64,000 bases of DNA from positions 1 to 64,000 of IMG/VR virus record IMGVR_UViG_3300044630_006293; one strand, written 5' to 3'. The position numbers and the translations under genes were made by a program. The DNA is from a virus. Below the pieces are notes generated by a model. The model did no database searches and had not been told where the DNA came from. It saw nothing but the letters and a program-made list of their open reading frames with translations. Positions 21,001-32,400 of the stretch are shown piece by piece (the first letter of the stretch is position 1; every line of letters starts with the position of its first letter).

Positions 21001-22934
21001 ATGCGCTAAGAGCTAAAGGCCTAGGACCTAAAGTTGATGACATATTATCTAAAACAACGGCAGCAATAATTTCTCCATCTGATGCAGTTGACATTATAAA
21101 TAATCTTTCTGGAGATCAATTTCTTCTTGGAGAAGCAGAAGCAACACATAATCAATACAAAGTTCTCAAAGAGCTTATGGACAACAATGGACCAGAAGCA
21201 ACTCTTGCAGTAGAAAGAATCCTTAAGCAACAAGGTTATGACGATGGAAAGATGCTTTCGCAAAATGTTGCTGACGCAGCAATACAAGCTAGGTTTGATA
21301 AGATAGGAAGGCTTAGAGCAGTGGCGCTTGAAGCTGGAATGTCTGGAGATTTACTTGCTGGAATAGATCCAGAATTTATTAAGGCAAGACTTAAAGGTAG
21401 AGACACTTTAAATATGGCGGTTGAGTACTTAGAAAAAGGGTTTAGGGAACAGGCAGGAGATCTTCTTAATACAAACGCAGAAATGCAGAGTTATTTATCT
21501 GAAATTAATTTAGCAAAAAAAGCAAATACTAATTCTGAGCTAAATGAACAAGTTATAAGAATAGCTGGAATGGCAGCTGATAGTCAGTTTGCTCACGCTA
21601 GTGCCATGGCTAGAATTGGAAAAAATAACAAAGAGGCTATCGATGCAGTATCTGATAGCATATATGCAAGAAGAACAACTCAATATCTTGGGGAAATTAA
21701 TACCTCTCGAGAAGCTAGTACGTTAGCAGAAAATATACTTAATGAATATTCAAGATTAACTGCTGAAAGTGAAGATGTTTTATCAAACATATCAGCTAAA
21801 ACTGGGGCTGAATCAGAAACTTTTATTTATGAGGCTCTATTAAAGAAGCAACAAATAGGAGAGCAGCTAAGGTCTATGATTTATGCTGGCGCACAAGGAG
21901 CTCAAAATACTACAGTTCAAGACATATTGGATAATATGGAGAGACTTTCTAATACATCTAGACATAGAGGTGTAAGTGGTTATGGGGACTTACTAACTGC
22001 AACTGGAGATGAAAACGACCTTAAGAAGTTAGTATCCGCAGCTAAGAATGCAAGAGAATTAAAGTTTTTAAAAAGACAAGAAAACATAGAATCTTTAGCA
22101 AATCAACTTGACGACCTGATGTCTCAAGCTGCTATGGGCTCAGATGATAGAGCATACCTCTTAAAGCTGTCAAGAGATGTTCTAGAGTCACACGTAGGGA
22201 TGGGTGCATCAAGAGTTTCTGACGATCTTAGACTTGCAGCAGCGTTTATTGCTAAATCTGAACCAGAAACTGGACTAGCTAAGATGGGTCTAGACGAAGA
22301 TACTTTACTTATTTCTAGAAGAATATTACAATTTTCTAATGCAAGAAGAAGTCTTAAAGATACCGGGATGGAAGATATCTTATCTTACTCTGGAACTGGA
22401 ACAGCAGCCGACTTGGCTCCAACACCCATAGATGAAGATGTTAGGTCTAGAATTTTGTCTGGAGTAACTGAATCTGATCAAGAGGATGATCTAACTAATT
22501 TAGCTCAAGCAAATCGTGGAAAATATAAAAGGTTGACAGACTCATGGAGAGATGGAAAACTTGGTGAGGCATTTGATAATCCAATAATTAAAAAATCAGC
22601 TTATGCTGCAGTTGGATTAATCGCAGCTAGTTTCATCTACGCTGGTTCAAAAGATAGAGGCGAACAAGAAATTTCAGGTCCACCACTTTTACCTGGTGGA
22701 TCAGCATATGAAACTCTTCCTCAAAGAACCCCTCAGATACCAGATACTTCTATGTTCTCGGGTTATAAACCAGGAGTTGGATATTCAGTTCACATTGAAG
22801 GTTCAAGAAATCAAATAGAAGCTTTTGGTAGTAGTGCAAGATCTGTTGCTAAAGGGCCAATTAACAGTACTATGTCTAGAGGACTCCCTCAACTAGGTAG
22901 AGATCCCTACTCAGAAGTAGCTAGCTCTTTTTAG
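18028..22934 (+). CDS. Second giant tail protein, read through two +1 shifts at CGG
   Basis: Starting one base after the preceding stop, this gene needs two +1 events, at CGG 19516 (residue 497) and CGG 20042 (residue 672). The joined product has 1634 residues. The three parts are in three different frames, and none of the later parts has an SD or plausible own start. The product is mostly alpha-helical and charged, with many Glu/Lys/Arg/Gln-rich stretches. It has one predicted membrane segment near residues 1520-1540 (SAYAAVGLIAASFIYAGS), then a Pro/Gly/Ser-rich tail. It shares the setting and style of the gene before it; either could be the tape measure. An inner-tail or ejected protein is likely, and the family is not recognised. 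Confidence 0.55.
19516..19519 (+). other. CGG +1 recoding site 3 (CGGA)
   Basis: In frame: GCA ATT ATG CGG ACA AAC. Dropping the C gives GGA CAA ACA AGT TCT, continuing to VLQGTPGSNVYYDPLAP. The zero frame runs 20 more codons to a stop at 19578. Confidence 0.8.
20042..20045 (+). other. CGG +1 recoding site 4 (CGGT, directly before TGA)
   Basis: In frame: ATT AAA CTT CGG TGA. Dropping the C gives GGT GAA CAA AAA GGG CAA and the frame continues for about 960 codons. It is the only site with T in fourth position and the only one where the stop codon is the very next zero-frame codon. Confidence 0.8.
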
Positions 22935-22942
22935 GTGTTGAT

Positions 22943-23407
22943 ATGATTCTTGGTGCAGACAATCAAAATAAAAATTTAAGAATAGCATCAAATATTAAGT
23001 CGAATCCAAACACAAAAACAAGAACAGCAAATCATTACTCCGCTTCTATCTCAACTTCTAAGACATCAGAATTTTCTAGTTCCGCAAGAACACAAAGAAC
23101 TACAGCTCATCAATCTAGAAGTAAATTAAATGATGGCAACCCAGATCCAATTAGAGGGTCTATGGAGGGTCTTGACACTGGCAAGTCAGCTTATATTCAG
23201 GCAGACAATAGAGGGTATGATGCAACTCAGCTCCAAACGGCTAGATATAAATCTAAAGATCAAAATTTTAGCACTCAAAAAGGTGCTAGTTTTCTTTTTA
23301 CAAATAAACAAAATCAAGGTATAATTAGTAATTATACAAATGAAACTATGGCTGGCAGCTCCAGTGATAGACTAAATCAATCTCTTCGTATTAATGGAAT
23401 GTTTTAA
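22943..23407 (+). CDS. Small Ser/Thr/Asn-rich tail-region protein of unknown function
   Basis: The 154-residue protein is low in hydrophobic residues and rich in Ser, Thr, Asn and Gln (for example YSASISTSKTSEFSSSARTQ), which suggests an extended or disordered protein. It starts with ATG 8 bp after the preceding stop and ends 2 bp before the giant hub gene. It may be a linker or cement protein of the tail tip, but no family is recognised. Confidence 0.7.
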   Translation: MILGADNQNKNLRIASNIKSNPNTKTRTANHYSASISTSKTSEFSSSARTQRTTAHQSRSKLNDGNPDPIRGSMEGLDTGKSAYIQADNRGYDATQLQTARYKSKDQNFSTQKGASFLFTNKQNQGIISNYTNETMAGSSSDRLNQSLRINGMF

Positions 23408-23409
23408 TT

Positions 23410-26400
23410 ATGGCCGATCAGGTATTAAATACAGAAGTAACCGAGTACATGAAGGGCCTTACACAAGCTAAGGTTCAAGAAATAATAGCTGATATTCAAG
23501 ATCTTTTTGAAAACTATTATCAGCCTGGTTTTCAAGCTTTAAAAACAGCAGTAAATGCTGATGATAACACAGAGTGGAAAAACGCCTTTAAACAAACTCT
23601 TAACAGATCAAATAGCCAATTCTTTGAACTCTCTTCTGAAATAAATACTACCACTAGTCTTGAGGAAGGAGTACCATATCTTCCTCTTAAAACATCAGCA
23701 AGGGCATCAACTCAAACAAGAGATAAAATTAAAAATATATATAAAACATATTTTAAACCAATAAAAGACGCTGGAAAAGGCAACGAAAGAACTAATCCAA
23801 GAAATAGTAAAAAAATTACTGGACCAGAATATCCAGTAATGAGCGCTGGAATTCTATCTTTTGGCAAAGAGGTGTACCCACAATCTATGGCACCTCCGCC
23901 CAATAGAAGAAATTATTACCAAAATCTTTCAACTTTAGACGCCTACTCAGCTAAAGCTCAAACTGATTATTTATTCAGATACCTTTTTGATAAAGAATCA
24001 TTTAACGAGCCAGATGTAGAAACGTACATTGCTAATTATAGAAGTAGATTTTCAGATATTGATGGAATAATTGATCCAGGAAGTGTGCTTACAGAAATTA
24101 ACGATATCGGCATTATTGTTAATAGACTATACTATTCAACTATTGCTGGCTTTGCTGCAGCACTGAGGGCAATAAAAGAAAAGCTAGAAAATTTTTCTGC
24201 AATAGAAAAAAACTTTAAATCTACTCCAGAAAATTCTATAACAGAAGGCGCTAATACAACTTTTCTTGAGGAGCAACTAAATACAGTCTTATTAAAGTGG
24301 AGTATTACTTTTGACCTTGATAGTTATATTAGAACTAAACTTCCAGAAAGTGTATTTGCGGTTGATGACCAAGGTAATTATAAAAATTCCTCAAAAATAG
24401 AATCAATTAAAAAAGGTTTTTATAACTTATTTATTCCATCTGGTGCAGCGAGTATCCCAACTAATGAAAAATATGGAAAAAACATATGGGACAAAATACG
24501 TACTAGTGGACTGTTAGATCTTGCAGTCAGTGCTGGCTCAATAGCAGAGTTCGCCCAAAAAAGATTTTCAGTAGGAGAAGGTTTACTTGACCCAGTAACA
24601 GGAAGTGCTAAGAATGCCCTTGATCCAGCAAGGGATACAATGTGGCTCAATGACCTTTCTAGAGTTATGACGACTCTAACCAGAGACCCTATTACTCTTT
24701 CTATAATACAAAACTATTTTCCAAATTTAGTTACATTATTTTTTAATGCTACTGCAGCTGCAGCAGATTATTCCGGTGGAAGTTCAGATGATCCATTAAA
24801 TAACGTAGAAGCATTAGCTAAGTCGCTAATTGATTCTTTTGGTTTAGATAAAGATGGCAATCCAGTTTTTGAAGCTGCATGGGATTTTATTAACACTGGA
24901 CAAAGGATTCAAGAAGCTCTTAAGCAGTTTCCGTTCAGGGAAAATATTACACCTAAAACACCAGATCTATTCCATTTAAGACTTGGAGCGTCAAACTTTT
25001 ATGTTCCTCCAGTTGCTATATCTATTAATTCTCAGTTTAAAACCGGAAGCCTTACTGGTGGGGCTATTAGACAAAAAAGTTCCCCAAAGTTCAATGCTGG
25101 ATATAAAGAAACTTCAATAAATCTTAAATTATTTTTTCCTAATTACGAAGAAATATGGGGCATATCAATAGATGGAATTAGAGATGTAACTATTGATAAA
25201 GATTTTAAAATTGACTTTAAGCAAGCAGGAAATGAAGAACAGATAGATAAATTCCTTTCTTCATTAAGAGGTCTTGTAGCAGCATTTAAGTATGCTCCAA
25301 TACTTCCAATTAAAAATGTATACTTAAATTCTGTTCATGGAATAACTGGAGTAGCCCTTTCTTCAATGAGCATCTCAACTATTCCTAACTATCCATTTGC
25401 TTTGGTGGTAGATCTAGAGCTTCTTAGTTTTAACCATAAACCATTCCTTCCAATGATTAAAGATTTTAATCAAGCTATCCACTGGGGTAAGTTTAGGCAC
25501 TACATGGGCAAAGCCGCTGGAAGTCTACATAGTTATATAAATGAGTCATTCTTTCTTGGTAAGGAAGAAATTGAATCTATAACAAACCTTCCTGGCGATA
25601 GGGCTGACGAACTGATACAGCTTAGAGAAAAAGCTGGAGAAGATTACGGAAATATTGTTGAGCCAGATCTTCTAAGGGACCCCTTTAAGAATGATATATT
25701 TAATACAAATATCATAAAAGAATGGCGCAATGGAAATAATATAAGTTTATATATTCCAGAAAGAACGCAAACAAAAATATTTACTCCAGATACATCTTCA
25801 TTTAGAGGTGAAGAGGAAAAACTTTTAGAAGATACAGGTGCTTCATTTTGGGAAAGCACTCTTAAGTCTATAGGTATTGATATAAATGAGTCAGGATCAT
25901 ATGGAAGAAGTCTTGATTCGGTAGTTCAAACTTCAATAGAGGGATCAATAAGCCCTTCTGCTAGAAGAATAGTTCTAGAGAGCATTGACATAATTCTTGC
26001 TGGAAAAAATAGAAAAGAATTTAATGAGAAAGCTTATGATTTTTACGCAAAATCTTTTGTATTTCAAAATAAAAATTTACTTAATCAAGCTGAGATAAAT
26101 TACATTCTAGCTAAACCTGGTAGCCTTCCATCTGGTGACTACACGTCAAATAGTGTAAATTACTATTACAATGGTAAACCGCTTGAAAAAAAGAATTCAA
26201 GTGGTTTTTCCGATAACTATTCTTTAAAAAAGATCAGAGATTTATTTGAAGAATCATCTACTGGAGTAGCAGCATTCTTAAAAAATCTTTCCCTGCGAGA
26301 TGCTCAAGAAAAAGCATCGACAACTGGTAAGAAAATGGAAGACTTTGAGGAACAATCCAAAGAAGATATTGCTAGAGCATTTAACGTTTTATTCTATAAT

Positions 26401-29400
26401 AGGTATTTTAAGAGTGGTCCTATTCAAAAATTAATGGATGCTAAAAGATTAGCATCTGCTAACTATCAATTTAATGAATGGGAAGTTCCCATGATGAGAG
26501 TAGATCTAGATCCAAAAGCAGTAATAGTCAATGGGGTCTCTTTAACTCTAGGGAACAATCTAGCAAAAATGCAACTTCAAATGCAAGATGAGCCAACATA
26601 TCAGCATATAGGTGGTAAAGATACTTATATGAATATCTCTATGACTGTATTTGGAGAAAAAGAATTAATAAAATTAAGAAAAGTTTTTGAACACATTAAC
26701 GGCCTTGCAAGATTAGAACATTCAACTGGCGTAATAGGATTCATGGGCATTAAGAATATAATTGCTGGTTTAGCTGGCATGAAGTATGTAATGCCGCTAA
26801 CGTATCAAGTTGACACTATTCCTAACTATCCTCACGTTTATGACGTAAGAGTTTCTTTTGTAGACTTTGATATATTTCAACAGCAAAAAGAAAAGCTTTC
26901 GTCTAAGCAACAAGCTGATATGGTTAAAACATTTGGCACAAAGAAAAATCCATTCCTTCGCATAAAACAGTTATGGGGATCATTTAATGCCTATCCAGAT
27001 TTTCCATTAATGGTTAAGAATTCAGATGGAGAAACTGTTGGAACTTTAGATCCTGATTATTATTTTAGATCTTTTGAGATGTTTGATGATGATGTTATTT
27101 ACCATCTTCAAAGTGAAGAAAAAAAATTAGAGAACTTTACTGTTTCTCCAAAAGGATTAGATTCTCAATCAACAAAAAGTAATCAAGCTAGAAATAATAA
27201 AATAATTAATGATATTAAAGATTTAATTATCAACAATGATACTGCAGCTTTAAAAAATTATTTTAATGAACGACAAATTACCCTAATGGAAGCATCTGCC
27301 TATGTAGAAGCAGCTGTGAGAGAATTTCTTAAGGGTCAGAAATCAAATCTTCTTTCTGACTTTATTGAGGAATATCCAGAGGTAGACGGTGAAGCTGTTA
27401 AGCTTTCTGTAGAAAGAACTGTTGGCTCAGAAGGAATAAAGTATCAGACCAAAGTTGGAGATATTAAATACTCAGCAGATAATGCAATTGGAGAAATACA
27501 AAAACTTCTTGGTTCAACGCAAAGCTCTAGTTCTAACGAAGAGTTTCTGAGCATTAACACTGAAGAGTTGGATATTCATCACACTATAACACTAATACCT
27601 GCATCAGAAAGTGTTTCGGACGATAAGCTGCCAGCAATACTTTATCATGCAAACGGTTACCATCTTGGTTATGTCGGAAAATATGACAATAGGTTCTACT
27701 TCACTTCTGATGGAGTTCAATTAACTAAGGGAAATTCTAGCGATTCAAATGATGGCAAAATAGAGTATACGCCAGTATCTATACCTTTTGGTGATACAGA
27801 TAGTCCATCAAAGTCATATGCTGCAAGAGACTCAAATGGAAAAGAAATGGGCGCAGCTCACATAACTTCATTAGGTGGAACTGGTTCCAACTTAGCTAGA
27901 ACTCATGACCCATACACTAAGAGTGATCCAAACACATCAGAGGTAACATCCGCCAGTAGCACTGAAGGATCAGTAGCAAAACACTGGGAAAGAATGTTGA
28001 TTGACACTAAGTATCGTGATATATCTGGTCGAATGATTAGAGCGTTTCCAACATACATGTTATGGCTTATTGATGAGGGCGGTTTTGTATCTGGCGTAAA
28101 AGTATTTGATAATTTTTATGGCCTACAATCAGTAATAGACTTTTCAATTGTTCAATCTGAAGATATTCTTGGAGATACTCTAATGCTCAGAGTATCAAAT
28201 ATGTACTCTAAATTAACCACAGCTGAATCAAGTGCTATTTTTAGAGTAGACGAAGAATATAATGACCAGCCAACTAATGCAGTAGAGGGCATAGAGTCAG
28301 TACTTGATAGGGTTCTTAATAGAGCAAGATTTGCAGCTGCACATATGCAGAATGATTATATAGTAGATATTAATAACATAAGACTTAAACCTGGCGTTAG
28401 AGTCCACTTAAGAGGTGGATACGGGTCAAACCCTAATGCTTTGCAGACACTTTTTAATGGAGTTATTACTCAAGTTGAAAACGGTGAGATCGTAACAATT
28501 ACTGCTCAATCTGACGCAATAGAGCTTAGCCCTATAGTTAATTCTACTAATAAAAAAGGTGATAGCGGAAAAATAGATGGTGGCATAAATACTGGATTTT
28601 GGCTTTCTGAACCAAGAGATTTAATGGTAAGACTTTTGTCAATGGGCACCTCTAGATTTAGAGAGGGTTTTGCTCACGCTACAAGAGGAAGAGTATTTTC
28701 TGAAAATAAATTTGGAATAAGACATTTTGGAACAATATTATATGAGCCACTAAACGATATAGAAAAAGCAAAAAATGAAGCTGTACTCTCCTCGGTCAAC
28801 GACGCTTATATCTCTCTTGGAGAAGGATCTGGCAATATGTGGGGCGCTGGTTCTGCCCTTGGTATTTTGTCTTCTGGAACAAATGAAGGGAGCGGAACTT
28901 TTGGTCTTGGTCCAGAGATAAGACCTGTTGGAGCTTCTTTGATGACAACTTTATGGTCAAACTTTTCTGCTCAAAGAGATTTTGAAATATTTAAAAGAAA
29001 TATTTATCCAGGAAATGGAACTGGAATAGCACAATTTTTAGGAGGAGACTTAGGCGATGGATGGGCTTCAGTAGCAAGTTTAACTCCAGATGAAAAAACA
29101 AATGAAAGAATAAATTATATAGGAAGAGTTAGCGACTATTCTTGGAACAAACTCACTGCTCAGTATAGTCAAAGTTACAGTCCTTCTGGAGCAGATGCCA
29201 AGTCGTTAATTGATACCAATTCATCGGCTAATCAGATTAATAATAGCAATGGTTCTGCAGACGTTGGTAGAGCTATGATAGGTGGAGCAATAGCTGCAGC
29301 TGGAATAGCAATAACAGGTGGTTTGGGTGCTCCAATCATTGGTGGAGCATTAGCATTAACTGGTTTAGGTGGAGTTCTCAGCGGAAGAGCCGGAACTCAC

Positions 29401-32400
29401 ATAATGAATACGTTAGGAATTACATCAGGAATGGACGATGACCTTCCTGGACTTGACGAAGTTTCATTTAGAGCTCAGACATATATGAGAAGCGTTTGGG
29501 ATTTATTTCAAATGTGTGCAAGATTACTTCCAAACTACATTGTAGCAATAAGGCCATTTGAAGATAGATCAACTGTTTTTTATGGCAAACCGCATTGGCT
29601 TTATACTTCCGGAGTTGTTCCATTGACTACTGGGTTTCCAGTAAGATCAAAGGCCAAAGAGCTTGGAATCATTGGTCCAGCTGAGATAGATGTCGATGAT
29701 TTCTTGGCAAAAACAATGGAGGCTTTAAATAGAGAATCAAGTCCATTGGCTGACGCAGCAGCATTTAGTGCTGGAAATTCATCACTTGTTTCTATACAAG
29801 ATTTAATCGGTCAACAACTAAATCCAAATGCTGAAGGAAGTGTATACTTACCTTCTTCTGGAGATTCCAGTGGTAATTTTAGGGGAAAAATAATACCATT
29901 TGGATATAAGTCTACTATGGAATTTAGAGGTTCAAATGGAAACACTGTTGCTAGACTTCCTGAATCAATGGGGTATGCAACAATAGGTTATCACCTTCCG
30001 ATTGGGGGAAGTTCAAGTGAAGTTGAACTAAATGAGGATCAACTTTCTAACCATAAACAGATACCTCAGCTCCCGTATAGATATAGGTTTCCTTTCTTTA
30101 CAGAAAGAAAAGATAATATAAGACTGGAGGACTTTGCCTACTATGCTTTAGCCGATGAGCTTGGTACTTGGGGTAGCTATAAGTCTGACTATCAAACACT
30201 AGCTTTGGACAAGTGGTCATATAATGGCGGTGGCGGAAAAAAAATACAAACAAACTGGGTAACCTTACTTAAAAAAGAATCACAATTAATAGGCGCCAAC
30301 AAAACAACAGATAGTTCTAATCTTGAAAACAGAAACAATTTAAAAATTGGCATTGCTATGGAAATGGGAAATCTTCCAATTTTCTCTGCTGATTCATCAA
30401 TTTCCGGCGACGCTTATATATTCTCAGAAAGATTAAATGGACAAAGCTCTTCTAGGATGATTAGAATGCCACTTCCAGAACAGGGCGTAACTTTTGAAGC
30501 AGGGAAAGCTGCAGTAGACTATGAAATATTTAAAAATTATCAATCTGCTTCTAATGCGGCATCCCTTCAAGAGTGGACTCCTCCAGCTGAGCCTATTGAG
30601 GAGCAGTTTTACATTGCCATGCGATGGCCATATAACCCTTTATCTGGAAACGACAGTGAGCCAACAACAACAACTGTAGAACAATTTAAAACACTCTATA
30701 ACATTACTGACCCTGTTGGTAATGTAAAAGACTATCAAAATAGAAAAGTAATGGTTTATAGTCCAAGTACAGGAAAAGCAGTTGTTTGTAAACCAGCTTA
30801 TTTTATGTGGGGAAAAAACACCGTAAGAGCACCTGGACAAAAAGATGGTAGTCGTGATGAATTCGGAAACTCAACACGTATAGATGTAGATAACGGACGG
30901 AAAAGGAAATGAACTAATGCTTGAGAAAGAGTTTCCTCTTTCTGCAATAGTATCGCCTGATGCCGCTTATTTTCTTGGCATATTGAACTTAACTCCGATA
31001 GAATCAACCTTTTGGGCAAAAGGCACATCTTCAAAAAGCGAAGGTGAATGGGGTGACCCTGAGGATCCAGTTAAAACGGAAGATGCAATTACTGCTTTAG
31101 CTAGGGCAGGAGTAGCTCCATTTCCGGTTCCTAGAAAATGTTATTACGCATTCGTTCCAGACGACGTACCTTTAGGAGTTGTTCCAGACTTTGTTTTACC
31201 TGCCGATGAATTCATAGCAGCTGATGGAGTAACAATTGAAGAGATGGGTAATGGTCAAAAAATAGTAGGATTTGGTTTATTTACCTCAAAAAATAAAGGT
31301 AGAAAAGAAGTAGTAAAAGCAAACGGATCCAATAAATATGACCCGTCAAAAGGTTCAGATAAAGCTTTTTTTGAATTGCAATTTTCAAACAACATAGAAT
31401 TATCTGATGTTCTAGATTCTGTTGGAAAACTAGAAATAGGCGGAAACATATATGGAAAAGCTGGTTCAAGCGGAACAGATGCAAAGACTTATTTTGAGTT
31501 AGTAAAAGAAGGACAGTATTCTGTTCTTGGACAAGACTCATTAAGAGAAATTCTTAAAAAAGAAAAAGAGAAAAATCTTACTATAGCAGATAGAAGATTT
31601 GCTGAAGTATATGATCCAGCAGATCAAATATCTGTTACTGCTAGACAGTATTATGATGAAGACTACGATCAAAATGTAAAGGTTATTGCAGGAAATGGCA
31701 GAACTCTTCAGCAAGCAACAGGGATATGGGATCAATTTAGATTTGGATATCACACATATACAAATGTCAAAGAATCTTTTCAAAGAGCATATGGACTAGA
31801 TCCAGATTCAGAAGAGCAAATACCAAACTCTTTTTTATCTCAAGAAGATACTTCAGCTGCAGATTTTCGTAGATTTGACTCTGCAAATCCAAAAAACAAA
31901 GATGAAATGGAAACAGCAGCTGCATCCTTAAGAAGTGCCCCATTTGCAAAATATGGCTCGAGTGGAGGAACGGCTGAAGATGAGTTCTCAACCATATTTG
32001 GAGATAGCTTCTTTAAGTCACCTTACCAATTCAAAGATGAGAATGCATTAGTCAGGTCAACGGTAGATCCAGGATTTCAATCTAACTTAAGAATTGGGCT
32101 AGAACAAGCTAGAACAAACTTTATTGACGCAGGAAAAGAAAATGATGGACTAATAGATTATTTTAACGATCTAATGCTAGCTAAAGTACAAAAGTTAAGA
32201 AGTGTTATAGTTGAAGGTCTAAAGCAATCAGGAATAAAAGAAGAAGATACCGCTACATACATTCAGTCAATTACTACTCCAAAACAACTGTTCCTTTTTG
32301 TTGTAGGTGCATTTAGAAATGCAATGTGGAAAGATCCATACGCTAGAGCATGGCTTGTTCTTAAGCCTAATATGAAATTTACTTTTGACAAAGATCAGTG

